This document shows, in pieces, positions 40,406 to 49,765 of a stretch of DNA of 64,000 bases. Where the stretch lies: contig CALRPY020000009.1 of NCBI GenBank assembly GCA_943370145.1, positions 33,629-97,628 of the forward strand, read 5' to 3'. Numbering within the stretch: position 1 is the first letter of the stretch; each line of letters opens with the position of its first letter. This stretch comes from Ga0077536 sp943370145. Its GTDB lineage: Bacteria; Pseudomonadota; Gammaproteobacteria; Ga0077536. The translations under genes and the position numbers were made by a program. The notes under the pieces were generated by a model, which worked only from the letters and a program-made list of their open reading frames with translations, searched no databases and was not told the DNA's origin.

Positions 40406-41466
40406 GCAGCAAACCGACAATCAGTCATTACATCGCAACGGAGCTGCCGTCGGCACAGTACGAACGCTGGCTCGCTTCCCGCGCCGACGCGCTTATCTAC
40501 GCCGCGCCGATGTTCCATCGCTTTCTCGCCGCGGCGGTCGGAGGGGAGTGCCATTACCTAGTGGCGCGGCGCGGCGATTTGCTGTGTGGCGCGCTGCCGT
40601 TCTTCAGGCGGGATGTCCCGGGCATGGGCTGCATCGTCAACAGCTTGCCCTGGTACGGCACGCACGGAGCCTGCGTTGGCATCGATGCCGACGATGCCCT
40701 TGCCCGCGCTGCGCTCGTCGAAGCATTTCATGATTGCATGCGCGAGGCGCGGCCGCTTTCATCGACCCTGATCCTGACACCCGATGAATCCCTGCACGTC
40801 GGCGATTATGCGGCGGCCCTCGAGCACGTCGTGACCGACAGTCGCATCGGCCAGGTGACGCCCCTGCCGGCGGGCGGCAGTTCGCCGGAACTCGCCGCGA
40901 CCCTGCTGCAGAAGACCCGCAACCTCGTCAACAAGTCCCTACGGCAGGGCTTCCGCGAAGAGGTCGCGGACGAATCCGACACCGCGTGGAAGTTTCTCTG
41001 CGATGTGCATACCGAGAACCTGCTGGCGATAGGCGGCAAGGCGAAGCCACGGAGCCACTTCGAAGCCTTGCGCGCAGAAATCCCGCCGACGCATCGCCGC
41101 CTTTCGGTCGCTTGGCTGGGCAACGAGCCCGTCGCCGCGCTGCTGTTGCTCGCGTTCAATGAGACTGTCGAATACCTGACGCCCGTAATCCGCGCCGAGT
41201 ACCGTTCGCAACAGCCGCTTTCGTTCCTGATCTGGCAAGGCATGCACTGGGCCATGGCGCGGGGCTGTCGCTGGTGGAACTGGGGCGGGACCTGGGTCAC
41301 GCAGACGAGCCTGCTGCACTTCAAGGCGGGTTGGGGCGCGCGCGAGCGTCCGTACACCTATGTCGTCAGCGCGGCGCCGGAGGCGGTGGCGCAATTCCGC
41401 GCGGGGCTCGGCGGACTCGCGCAGGCCTTCCCGTACTACTACCTGTATCCGCACGGCAGCCTCTGA
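40402..41466 (+). CDS. FemAB/GNAT-like acyltransferase
   Basis: A 354-residue protein with the same general layout as the one at 36268: an N-terminal half with WLASRADALIYAAPMFHRFL and CGALPFFRRDVPGMGCIVNS, and a C-terminal half with LLQKTRNLVNKSLRQGFREE, SVAWLGNEPVAALLLLAFNE and LIWQGMHWAMARGCRWWNWG (FemAB end motif). The paired copies in one locus suggest two successive acyl or aminoacyl additions. It overlaps both neighbours by one to four bases. Confidence 0.72.
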   Translation: MSSKPTISHYIATELPSAQYERWLASRADALIYAAPMFHRFLAAAVGGECHYLVARRGDLLCGALPFFRRDVPGMGCIVNSLPWYGTHGACVGIDADDALARAALVEAFHDCMREARPLSSTLILTPDESLHVGDYAAALEHVVTDSRIGQVTPLPAGGSSPELAATLLQKTRNLVNKSLRQGFREEVADESDTAWKFLCDVHTENLLAIGGKAKPRSHFEALRAEIPPTHRRLSVAWLGNEPVAALLLLAFNETVEYLTPVIRAEYRSQQPLSFLIWQGMHWAMARGCRWWNWGGTWVTQTSLLHFKAGWGARERPYTYVVSAAPEAVAQFRAGLGGLAQAFPYYYLYPHGSL

Positions 41467-42530
41467 TGCACACGGTTCCGCACAGTCGCCCGACGCTCGA
41501 CCAGCACGATATCGAACGTGTGACCGCGCAGCTGCGCTCCGGCATGGTCGCCGAGGGTGAACTCAGCGCGCGTGTCGAAACCCGACTGGCGCAGCGCTGG
41601 CGCATGGCCGCCGCCACAGCGACGGGCTCGGGCACCCAGGCGCTCGTGCTCGCCCTCGCCGCGCTCGGCGTCGACAGCGGCGCCGAGGTCCTGTGTCCGG
41701 ACTACGTGTGCCCCGAGGTCCTCGCGGCGATCGAGGCTCGCGGTGCGCTGCCGGTGCTCGTTGACATCGCCGGCGACTACTTCCCGTCGCGGGGCGACCT
41801 CGCGAACGCGATGACTCCGCGCACGGCGGCCATCGTGCTGCCGTTCCTGTTGGGGCTTTACAGGCCGACCGCCGACCTCCGGGATCTGGGAGTGCCGCTC
41901 ATCGCCGATTGCGCGCAGTTCTTCCCGGCGCACGATGCGCCCGTCGAACTCGACGCGGATCTCGTCGTGCTCTCCTTCGAGGGCACCAAGATGCTGACGA
42001 GCGGGGAGGGTGGTGCGGTACTTGCGTTCGATGCCGCAATGGGCGCGCGCGTCGCTGCCTGCAAGCGCCTCGGTGACGGACCCTACAAGTTCAACCTTTA
42101 TCCTCTGTCCGATCTGCAGGCCGCGCTGCTCGACGCCCAACTCGATCGCATAGACACTTTCATCGAGCGTCGCAGGCGGCTCGCCGAACGCTATCGCGCC
42201 GGGCTGCGGATGGCGCCGGACATCACATGTCCCGGCTGGCTGGCACCGTATTCCTGCTTCTTCCGCTATCCGCTGCGCATCGGGAACGCGCCGGACGAGT
42301 TGCTCCCGCGCCTGATCGAGTTCTGCGGCGGGCGCGGTGTCGCCGTGCGCCGGCCCGTCGACACCCTGCTGCATCGGCTGCGTCCGTGTGCGGCGGGTTT
42401 CCCCGGTGCCGAGCGGGCATGGCGCGAGACCCTTTCCTTGCCGATTTATCCGGGACTCGGCGACGCCGAGCAGTCCCAGGTGATCGAGATCGTCAACGAG
42501 GCGCTCGCCGCAGGCGGGCGCGCTGCCTAG
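41466..42530 (+). CDS. DegT/DnrJ/EryC1/StrS-type aminotransferase
   Basis: A 354-residue PLP enzyme. SGTQALVLALAALG binds phosphate, IADCAQFF holds the pyridine-binding Asp, and Lys175 in SFEGTKMLTSGEGGAVLA forms the internal aldimine. The sequence is somewhat shortened and divergent compared with WbpE-type enzymes; the substrate region PLSDLQAALLDAQLDRID is standard. Role: transamination of a keto sugar for one of the repeat-unit residues. ATG shares a base with the previous stop (TGATG). Confidence 0.85.
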   Translation: MHTVPHSRPTLDQHDIERVTAQLRSGMVAEGELSARVETRLAQRWRMAAATATGSGTQALVLALAALGVDSGAEVLCPDYVCPEVLAAIEARGALPVLVDIAGDYFPSRGDLANAMTPRTAAIVLPFLLGLYRPTADLRDLGVPLIADCAQFFPAHDAPVELDADLVVLSFEGTKMLTSGEGGAVLAFDAAMGARVAACKRLGDGPYKFNLYPLSDLQAALLDAQLDRIDTFIERRRRLAERYRAGLRMAPDITCPGWLAPYSCFFRYPLRIGNAPDELLPRLIEFCGGRGVAVRRPVDTLLHRLRPCAAGFPGAERAWRETLSLPIYPGLGDAEQSQVIEIVNEALAAGGRAA

Positions 42531-42540
42531 GAGGAGCAAG

Positions 42541-43539
42541 GTGGACGAACCGATCCGTGTCGAACATCTGCGCAAGGATTCCCGCCGGGAGAGCACGCTG
42601 GCCGAGGTCAACGCGCTGCTGGCGCCCGTCGAGGAACAGCTGGAGCAGGGCGTGCCCGCGGTCGAGCCACCGGTGGTATTCGTCGTCGGCATGGCCCGCT
42701 CGGGGACGACACTGGTCGGCCAGTTGCTCGCGAGCGCGGGCTTCGGTTACGTCAGCAATTTCGTGGCCCGCTTCTGGCGTGCGCCCGCGCTCGGCGCCAC
42801 CCTGCAACGCACGGTCCTGAACCCTGGCGACGCACTGGCCAGCAGCTACCAGTCCCACTACGGGGTGACCGAGGGCTGGTTCGAACCGCACGAGTTCGGG
42901 TATTTCTGGGATCGCTGGTTCGACCTCGGGCAGGCCACGCACAAGCTCGACGCCACCCAGCTTGCGCGCGTCGACCGCCACGGCCTGCATCGCGCGGTCG
43001 GCGCCCTGCAGCAGGTCGAGGAGCGCCCGTTCAGTTTCAAGAACAACACCTGGTGCAGCCTGCAGGCCAGCTGGCTCGCGGACCTCTTCCCGCGCTCGCT
43101 CTTCGTGGTGTGCCGCCGGCCGGCATGCTGGATCGCGCAGTCGCTGTGCCTGGGGCGCGAGGAGCGTTACGGCTGCCGCGACACCTGGTGGTCCATCCGT
43201 CCGAGTACCTACGCGACGCTGGCCTGCCTGCCGTGGTGGGAGCAGATTGCCGCACAGGTCGTCGATTTCGACAGCGAGATGGACGAAGAACTGGCGCGGA
43301 TCCCGTCCGCCAGGCTCGTCGATATCGACTATGGCGATTTGTGCGCGAATCCGCGTGGCCTGATCGAGCGCACTGCCACGCAACTGCGGGCCATGGGGAT
43401 ACAATTCACGCCCGCGTCCGAAAGAATTCCCGAGCGACTCGCGTCGCGCGATACCCAGCGGCTGGCCGACGCGGACTGGCAGCGGCTCAACAATGCAATT
43501 GAACAGCGGGCACTGTCCCGTCAGCGCAAGGTGACCTGA
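42541..43539 (+). CDS. Sulfotransferase family protein
   Basis: A 332-residue protein. VVFVVGMARSGTTLVGQLLA (about 45-64) is the 5'-phosphosulfate-binding loop of PAPS-dependent sulfotransferases, and SLFVVCRRPACWIAQSLCLG holds the 3'-phosphate motif (Arg...Ser). So the locus probably adds sulfate to the glycan or its precursor. The GTG start follows AGGAG at about 42531-42535. No PAPS synthesis genes are in the window. A minority of such domains act without sulfate, so function is probable rather than sure. Confidence 0.82.
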   Translation: MDEPIRVEHLRKDSRRESTLAEVNALLAPVEEQLEQGVPAVEPPVVFVVGMARSGTTLVGQLLASAGFGYVSNFVARFWRAPALGATLQRTVLNPGDALASSYQSHYGVTEGWFEPHEFGYFWDRWFDLGQATHKLDATQLARVDRHGLHRAVGALQQVEERPFSFKNNTWCSLQASWLADLFPRSLFVVCRRPACWIAQSLCLGREERYGCRDTWWSIRPSTYATLACLPWWEQIAAQVVDFDSEMDEELARIPSARLVDIDYGDLCANPRGLIERTATQLRAMGIQFTPASERIPERLASRDTQRLADADWQRLNNAIEQRALSRQRKVT

Positions 43540-44687
43540 TGATGCAGATAACCTCCCCCTCGTTCGACGAGACCGAAATCTCGGCACTGCGCGAATGCCT
43601 CGCCAGCGGCTGGGTGACCCAGGGTCCGATGGTGTCCCGGTTCGAAAAGCTCGTCGCCGGCGTCCATCAGGTCGAGCACGCGCTCGCCACGACCTCCTGT
43701 ACCGCGGCCTTGCACCTTGCGACGGCCGCATTGCAGCTGGGGCCTGGCGACGAAGTGCTGGTCCCGGCCTTCACGTGGGTGACCTCAGCGCACTGTGCGG
43801 AGTACATGGGCGCGCGGGCCTGCCTGGTGGACGTGGACCCGAACACATTCAACCTGGACCCGGCCGCCCTGGAGGCCGCGATCACGCCGCGCACGCGCGC
43901 GATAGTCGCGGTGCATCTGTTCGGGCTCGCCGCGCCGATGGACGAAATCATGGCCGTCGCGAAGCGCCACGGGCTCGCAGTGATCGAGGACGCGGCCTGT
44001 GCGATCGGCACCCACTACAAGGGCAGGCCGATCGGCGGTATCGGCGACTTCGGCTGCTTCTCGTTCCACCCGCGCAAGGTGGTGACGACCGGCGAAGGCG
44101 GCATGGTCACGACCAACAACGCGGAGTACGCCCGACGCGTCCAAAGCCTGCGCAACCACGGCGCGACCGGCCTGCCGCCGGCAACGGAAGCCGAGCCGCA
44201 TGGCCCATGGACGATGGCGCGCTTCGAGATGCTCGGGTTCAACCTCCGTTTGTCTGACATCCAGGCCGCCGTCGGTGTCGCGCAGATGGCGAAGCTCGAG
44301 TCCCTGTTGGCCGAACGTAAGGCCGCTGCGGTGCACTACTCGTCGTTGCTCGGGAACATCGACGAGTTGACCGTGCCCGACACGCTGGCGCTCGAAGGGC
44401 ATACCTACCAGTCCTACGTCGTTCGCGTGCTGAAGGGTGGGCGAGCGCGCCGTAACCAGCTGATGGCCGTGCTCGACGCCGCAGGGATCCAGACGCGCCC
44501 CGGCACGCACGCTGTCCATCGCCTCGGTTACTACGCCAGCAAGTACCAGTTCGCACCGGAGGCATATCCGAACGCCGCGCTGTGCGAGGACACGACGATA
44601 ACCCTGCCGATTTTTCCTGGCATGCAGGACGGGGATCGAGAACGTGTCGTGGCCTGCATACGCGACGGCCTGGTCAAATCGGGCTGA
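43539..44687 (+). CDS. DegT/DnrJ/EryC1/StrS-type aminotransferase
   Basis: A 382-residue PLP enzyme. SCTAALHLATAALQLGPGDE, IEDAACAIGTHYKGRPIGGI and Lys180 in FSFHPRKVVTTGEGGMVTTN are fully typical. The pattern resembles PseC/ArnB/PerA-like C4 aminotransferases, so a 4-amino-4,6-dideoxy sugar is possible; WbpM-type dehydratase at 60.6 kb could make the keto substrate. Its ATG uses the last base of the sulfotransferase stop (TGATG). It is clearly distinct from the enzyme at 41466. Confidence 0.9.
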   Translation: MMQITSPSFDETEISALRECLASGWVTQGPMVSRFEKLVAGVHQVEHALATTSCTAALHLATAALQLGPGDEVLVPAFTWVTSAHCAEYMGARACLVDVDPNTFNLDPAALEAAITPRTRAIVAVHLFGLAAPMDEIMAVAKRHGLAVIEDAACAIGTHYKGRPIGGIGDFGCFSFHPRKVVTTGEGGMVTTNNAEYARRVQSLRNHGATGLPPATEAEPHGPWTMARFEMLGFNLRLSDIQAAVGVAQMAKLESLLAERKAAAVHYSSLLGNIDELTVPDTLALEGHTYQSYVVRVLKGGRARRNQLMAVLDAAGIQTRPGTHAVHRLGYYASKYQFAPEAYPNAALCEDTTITLPIFPGMQDGDRERVVACIRDGLVKSG

Positions 44688-44697
44688 GCCAGGGCGG

Positions 44698-46431
44698 ATG
44701 ACCGGAGAAGCCGCCGTCGATATGCCGGACGTCTCCCGCTGGGTCCGGGACTTCGTGCGCCGGCACGGTCGCAAGCCCCGCATCCTGCACATCGGCAACA
44801 TTGCGAACAACGCATTCATCAACTGCAAGTTGTTGAACGACGCCGGATTGGACTGCGACCTCATCTGTTACGACTACTTCCACCTGATGGGCTGCCCGGA
44901 GTGGGAGGAAGCGGACATCGAAGTGGGGCCGGAAGATCAGGCGTTTCCTGATTGGACGAAAGTCGATCTGCGGGGCTATCGTCGGCCGCGGTGGTTCGCC
45001 CAGGGCCCTTTGGGACCATGTATCGACTATCTGCTTGCCCGCCGGCAGCGGCGCGTGCTGGGCCAGGTCTGGCACTGGCGGGAACTCGGACGCCTGAATC
45101 GGACTCGGAGGCCGACCCGCGGCGCAGTCGAGTACGTGTTTGAACTGCTGGAGCGGCTGCGCGTGGCCCCGGAGCACCTTTGGTGCAGCGTGAAGTCGTT
45201 CTGCCGGCGTGTGGTGTATTTCGGCCTGCGGGTGGGGGCCTCGATTGCGCGCCGCGTGCGCCGCATTCTCCGGCGCATACTGCTGGCGACGCCCTTGAGG
45301 TCGTTCAAGCCATGGCTGAGCGCGGTCGAGGCGGGTGGGCTGCGAACGGGTCGCAAGTTATGGGAATGGCTTTCCGCAAGCGTTCGGCGCAATCCTCCCT
45401 CGCTAGTCGCCGGCGCCGTGCAGAATCGCGTCAAACGCGAGGCCCGGCCGCTGGATGTGCAAGGCGTCTGCGCGCGCTTCGCAAGCTATTTCCCGGACCG
45501 CCCCGACAAACTGCAGCCTGAAGAGTTGAATCCCTATTTGCAGGTCGTCCCGCGCTGGAGTGAGCTTTTTGACCACTACGACCTGATCCAGGCCTATGCC
45601 ACGGAACCCATACTCCCTGCGCTCACCGGCCATCGCGCTGTCGCTTTCGAGCATGGAACCCTGCGCACCTTTCTGTGGGGTGACACCCCGCTGCACCGAC
45701 TTACATCCCTGGGCTACAGGCACGCCGCCCACGTTTTCGTGACCAACGGCGACTGCCTCGAACACGCAGAACGCCTCGGCGTACGGCGCTACAGTTCAAT
45801 GCTCCACCCGGTCGATGTCGATCAGCACCGCACCGCAGGGATCGAGCAGTCCGTTACTATCCGCGCCAAGTATGCCGCAGACTGTCTTTTGCTGTGTCCG
45901 CTGCGGCACGATTGGGCCATCAAGGGCACGGATGTCCATCTCCGGGCCTTGCCCTTGATCAAGGCGAGGTACACTGGGCGGCTGGTCGTGCTGTTGACCG
46001 AATGGGGCGGCGATCTCGAGGCCAGCCGGGCGCTCGTGCGTGAACTGGGCTGCGAGGAAAACGTCCGCTGGATTGCGCCACTCGGGCGCATCCGCCTCAT
46101 CGCGCATACGCGCGCGGCCGATGTCGTGCTGGATCAGATCGCACTGCCGCACTTCGGGGCGACGGCGCCGCAGGCGCTTGCGGTCGGCACGCCGGTCATC
46201 AGCAGCTACGATCCGCGCAGTACGGAGTGGATAGTCGACGAGCCGGCGCCCATTCTGCCGGCCTTCACGCCGCAGGAAGTCGCCGATGCCGTGCTGACAG
46301 CCATGGATCCCGCCTGGCGGGTCGAACACGCCCGGCGCGCACGAGATTGGATCGACCATCATCATCATCACAGGCGGGTGGTTGCGGACCACCTTGAAGT
46401 ATATGAACGGCTCATCGAGGAAAGGGAGTAA
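44698..46431 (+). CDS. Glycosyltransferase, paralogue 2 of three
   Basis: A 577-residue protein. N-terminus RHGRKPRILHIGNIANNAFI, DLICYDYFHLMGCPEWEEAD and FPDWTKVDLRGYRRPRWFAQ are shared with the gene at 47962. A middle region rich in Arg (about 165-240) may be amphipathic and membrane-facing. The C-terminal half has GT-B donor motifs: FVTNGDCLEHAERLG, LCPLRHDWAIKGTDVHLRAL, WIAPLGRIRLIAHTRAADVV and FGATAPQALAVGTPVIS. Five consecutive histidines occur near the end (residues about 552-556). The ATG at 44698 is preferred over one at 44644, which overlaps the aminotransferase. Confidence 0.75.
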   Translation: MTGEAAVDMPDVSRWVRDFVRRHGRKPRILHIGNIANNAFINCKLLNDAGLDCDLICYDYFHLMGCPEWEEADIEVGPEDQAFPDWTKVDLRGYRRPRWFAQGPLGPCIDYLLARRQRRVLGQVWHWRELGRLNRTRRPTRGAVEYVFELLERLRVAPEHLWCSVKSFCRRVVYFGLRVGASIARRVRRILRRILLATPLRSFKPWLSAVEAGGLRTGRKLWEWLSASVRRNPPSLVAGAVQNRVKREARPLDVQGVCARFASYFPDRPDKLQPEELNPYLQVVPRWSELFDHYDLIQAYATEPILPALTGHRAVAFEHGTLRTFLWGDTPLHRLTSLGYRHAAHVFVTNGDCLEHAERLGVRRYSSMLHPVDVDQHRTAGIEQSVTIRAKYAADCLLLCPLRHDWAIKGTDVHLRALPLIKARYTGRLVVLLTEWGGDLEASRALVRELGCEENVRWIAPLGRIRLIAHTRAADVVLDQIALPHFGATAPQALAVGTPVISSYDPRSTEWIVDEPAPILPAFTPQEVADAVLTAMDPAWRVEHARRARDWIDHHHHHRRVVADHLEVYERLIEERE

Positions 46432-46436
46432 ACGGC

Positions 46437-47228
46437 ATGTCCATCACTGACGACGCACAACTGCTCAAACAGCGCTACGAGAGCATCGCGCTGAGCCTGG
46501 ACGACAAGACCACGGCATCCGACTATTTGTTGCGGGAGCTCGAGATCGATCTCGGTGCCCAGTACATGCACCCCGGGCAGCAGGTGTTGGATGTCGGCTG
46601 TGGCCTGGGTTACGCGCTCCGGCAGTACGCGCAGCGCTGCAAGGTTTCCGGGGTTGGCCTCGACTACGCGGAGAACATGGTCAAGTCCGCACGCCAGCGC
46701 GTGGCGGACACGATGCCCGGCGCTCCGATCGAGTTCGTGCACGGCTCCGTCGCCGACATGCCCCTCGATAGCGGGCGATTCGACGTCGTCACGAGCCATC
46801 GTTGCCTGATGGCGTTGCTCGACTGGGACCTGCAGCGCGCGGCGTTGCGTGATCTGCATCGCGTCCTGAAACCGGGCGGCATCCTCGTGCTGATGGAAGG
46901 TACTCTTGACGGCCTCGAACGCCTCAACTACTACCGCCGGCTGTTCGGCCTTGCGGAAATCGAGGCCGACGGGCGCGATCGCCTGCTGACGCGCAAGTTC
47001 CGCGAGAAGGAATTGCTCGAAGAAGCAGGGCAGGGCTTTGAACTGATGCGCACCCAACGCTTCGGAATGTACTACTTCCTGACGCGTATCGTGCAGCCGC
47101 TGTTCGTCGCCCCGGAAGCCCCGCGCTACGATCACAAGCTCAATGAAATCGCGCATCGCATCGCCAAGGCCATTCCCGATCTGGACGGTATCGGTCACCT
47201 GGTGGGCTTTGTCCTTCGGAAGCGGTAG
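46437..47228 (+). CDS. Class I SAM-dependent methyltransferase
   Basis: A 263-residue enzyme with VLDVGCGLGYALRQYAQRCK (motif I), VGLDYAENMVKSA (motif II), SVADMPLDSGRFDVVTSHRC and LHRVLKPGGILVLMEGTLDG. It is a UbiE/Methyltransf_11-type fold. The ATG follows AAAGGGAG. It sits between the paralogous glycosyltransferases and a deacetylase-like gene, so it likely methylates the same oligosaccharide or a side group; the acceptor is unknown. Confidence 0.85.
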   Translation: MSITDDAQLLKQRYESIALSLDDKTTASDYLLRELEIDLGAQYMHPGQQVLDVGCGLGYALRQYAQRCKVSGVGLDYAENMVKSARQRVADTMPGAPIEFVHGSVADMPLDSGRFDVVTSHRCLMALLDWDLQRAALRDLHRVLKPGGILVLMEGTLDGLERLNYYRRLFGLAEIEADGRDRLLTRKFREKELLEEAGQGFELMRTQRFGMYYFLTRIVQPLFVAPEAPRYDHKLNEIAHRIAKAIPDLDGIGHLVGFVLRKR

Positions 47229-47235
47229 CCCCGGC

Positions 47236-47946
47236 ATGATCTGTCTGAGCTTCGACACGGACCACATGAGCGAGGAACGCATGCGCGAGTTCCTGGCCGA
47301 ATTCTCGCTGCCGGGTGAGGGCACATTCTTTTGCACCGGTGCTTACGACTCCCTGGCGGCCACTGGCCACGAGCTGTGTCCGCATCCGTTTCTCGGGCCC
47401 GGCAATGACTGGAACGAGGAACTGACGTCGATGCGACGGATGTTTCCTGCGGCACGCGGCTGGCGCTCGCACTCGTGCGTGTTCAGCCACACGCTTGCAG
47501 AGCAGGTTGCCGGCCTCGGCTACATCTATGCGAGCACCCAGGACGATCTCGGCAGCGCGAACCTGCGGCCCCACCGGCACGCGTGGGGCCTGTGGCAGAT
47601 GCCCATCTACTATATGGACAACCTGGACTTCTCCCATCCCCGATTCTGGCCGGATTCATCGCACCGCCCGTTCGATCCGGCGGTCATCGAAACCGCCCTG
47701 CGGAGCGATGCCCTGTTCATCTTCGATTTTCACCCGATCCATCTGATGCTGAACAGCCACTCCGCGGAGTCGTATTTTGCGCGGCGTGACGCATTCAAGG
47801 CCGGTGCGGACATCGCGGAGCTCCGCTGTCCGGAACCAGGTGTGCGGGATTTCTTTTTCAGCCTGGTCGAGGCCATGACAGGGGCTGGGGTTCGGAGTCA
47901 TTCCCTCGGGGATGCGCTCGGTGCCCATCTCGCCAGCGGCAACTGA
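47236..47946 (+). CDS. Polysaccharide deacetylase-like protein
   Basis: A 236-residue protein. It starts MICLSFDTDHMSEERMREFL, where FDTDH is the NodB-type metal motif, and continues with GEGTFFCTGAYDSL, ELCPHPFLGPGNDW (His motif), RGWRSHSCVFSHTL (Arg-Ser-His motif) and LFIFDFHPIHLML. Together these are the canonical order of NodB-fold deacetylase motifs. No signal peptide, so it would act in the cytoplasm on a lipid-linked or nucleotide-linked sugar. It differs from the larger relative at 37422. Confidence 0.75.
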   Translation: MICLSFDTDHMSEERMREFLAEFSLPGEGTFFCTGAYDSLAATGHELCPHPFLGPGNDWNEELTSMRRMFPAARGWRSHSCVFSHTLAEQVAGLGYIYASTQDDLGSANLRPHRHAWGLWQMPIYYMDNLDFSHPRFWPDSSHRPFDPAVIETALRSDALFIFDFHPIHLMLNSHSAESYFARRDAFKAGADIAELRCPEPGVRDFFFSLVEAMTGAGVRSHSLGDALGAHLASGN

Positions 47947-47961
47947 ACGGGCGAGGGTGGA

Positions 47962-49761
47962 ATGGACATGGTGGCTTGCGCGGACAATGGCGTGGCGACG
48001 ATTGCAGGCGATGCGCAGTTCGACCCCGAGGCCTGGGCGCGCGCGTTCCGGGAACGGCACGGGCGGCGCCCGCGCGTGCTGCATATCGGGAATATCGCGG
48101 CGAACGCGTACAACAACGCGAAAATGATGAACGCGCTGGGCTATGACTGCGACGTCTTGTGCGCTAACTACTATCACATGATGGGCTGCCCAGAGTGGGA
48201 GGACGCCGATTTCGAAGGCGACATCGGCGATCATTTCGCCCCGGACTGGACGAAAGTCGACCTGCGCGGCTTCGAGCGACCGCGCTGGTTCGTGCAGGGA
48301 CCGCTCGAACTCTGCCTCCGCTACCTGATCGCCCGTGCGCGAGGGCACCGCGCGGACGCCGACCTCCTGTGGAATGCGCTGGGTGTGCTCAACAGGACGC
48401 GGACTGCCACTCGCGGCGACGGACTGCGGGCCCGCGTCTACCGTTTCCGCCAATTGCTCGGCCGAGTGGAATCGACGCTGGCGTCACCGGTGCGTCGAGC
48501 GCGCGTGATTGCACGACTGGATGAATTGGCGCAACGCTGGTGTGAGCAGTGGCGCCGTCGGCACGAACTTGCGGACAGCGCGGGTGCCAGCCGGCGCGCG
48601 TTCCGCGCGGTCGCGGGTTATGCGCTTCGGATCGCGGTGCCGCTCCTTCGTGCGGGCAACGCGATTATTGGCGCCGTCAGGGGACATATGCCAGACCCGG
48701 GCGGCGACGGCAACGCCGCGGCGATGCTGGCGCGGTCACTTTGCGACGACTTCCGCGCCCGCTTCCCGACCCGGCCCGACCAGTTGACGCCGGACGACGT
48801 CGCAGCCTACACCCCGAATCTCGCGCTATGGCGCGAAGCCTTTGCCGCTTATGACATCGTGCAGGGTTACGCGACCGACCCGATCTACCCGATGCTGGCA
48901 GGCCATCCGTACTGTGCGTTCGAGCACGGAACCTTGCGCGAACTGCCTTTCCGCAACGATGCGCAGGGGCGGATGACGGCCCTGGCGTACGCGCGGGCCA
49001 GCCACGTCTTCGTGACCAACTCGGACTGCTTGGAAAACGCGCTCATCGTTGCGGGCGAGCGTGCGTCGCCGTTACCCCATCCGTTCGACGAGGATCGCGC
49101 CGTGCAGGTGTCCGGCGCGGAGGCCACGCGGGAGGCGCTGAAGCGCGAGCTTGACGCGCCGTACCTGTGTTTCTTTCCGACGCGACACGATTGGGTCGAA
49201 GGAGCGGGCTTTGCCGACAAGGCGAACGACCGCCTCTTCCGGGCGCTGGCCATGCTTCGCCGTGAAGGCTTCAAGGTGGGCGTAGTCTGTTGCGAATGGG
49301 GGCGCAACGTCGCTGAGAGTCGCGCGCTGCTGCGCGACCTGGGCCTGGAAGACTGCGTTAAGTGGGTGGCGCCGATGGGTGTCGTGAACTACGAGCGCCA
49401 CGTGCTGGCCTGCGATTTCGTCGCTGACCAGTTCCTGCTCGGCGCCTTTGGCGGAGTCACGTTTCGTGCGCTTGCCGCCGGCCGCCCGGTGCTCACCTGG
49501 CTGCGCGAGGACGAAGTCGCACGCAGCTTCGGGACCTGCCCGCCGATCATCAACTGCCAGACCACGGAGGAGATCGCCCGGGGCCTGGGCACGGTGCTGC
49601 GGTCTCCGGGGGAGTTGGCGAGGATAGGCGCGGCAGCGCGTGCCTGGGTGAAGCGTTACCACAGCGGCCGCGACACCGTGACGAAGCAGCTGCGCGAATA
49701 CGCGCGCGTGATCGACTCGGCCGCGCGCCCGGATGTTCGCAACCAACAGCGGGAGTGGTGA
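47962..49761 (+). CDS. Glycosyltransferase, paralogue 3 of three
   Basis: A 599-residue protein. N-terminus RHGRRPRVLHIGNIAANAYN, DVLCANYYHMMGCPEWEDAD and APDWTKVDLRGFERPRWFVQ matches paralogue 2 closely. The C-terminal half also aligns (CAFEHGTLRELPF, HVFVTNSDCLENA, CFFPTRHDWVEGAGFADKAN, EWGRNVAESRALLRDLGLED). The middle 150 residues diverge. Duplication followed by change of the acceptor-binding region is the simplest reading. Donor sugar is unknown. Confidence 0.75.
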   Translation: MDMVACADNGVATIAGDAQFDPEAWARAFRERHGRRPRVLHIGNIAANAYNNAKMMNALGYDCDVLCANYYHMMGCPEWEDADFEGDIGDHFAPDWTKVDLRGFERPRWFVQGPLELCLRYLIARARGHRADADLLWNALGVLNRTRTATRGDGLRARVYRFRQLLGRVESTLASPVRRARVIARLDELAQRWCEQWRRRHELADSAGASRRAFRAVAGYALRIAVPLLRAGNAIIGAVRGHMPDPGGDGNAAAMLARSLCDDFRARFPTRPDQLTPDDVAAYTPNLALWREAFAAYDIVQGYATDPIYPMLAGHPYCAFEHGTLRELPFRNDAQGRMTALAYARASHVFVTNSDCLENALIVAGERASPLPHPFDEDRAVQVSGAEATREALKRELDAPYLCFFPTRHDWVEGAGFADKANDRLFRALAMLRREGFKVGVVCCEWGRNVAESRALLRDLGLEDCVKWVAPMGVVNYERHVLACDFVADQFLLGAFGGVTFRALAAGRPVLTWLREDEVARSFGTCPPIINCQTTEEIARGLGTVLRSPGELARIGAAARAWVKRYHSGRDTVTKQLREYARVIDSAARPDVRNQQREW

Positions 49762-49765
49762 GTCG

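Noticed and set aside
46351..46380. Five-histidine run in a glycosyltransferase, as from a vector tag
   Set aside because: It lies inside a conserved-length native gene and is followed by ordinary coding sequence; chance or local slippage is enough.
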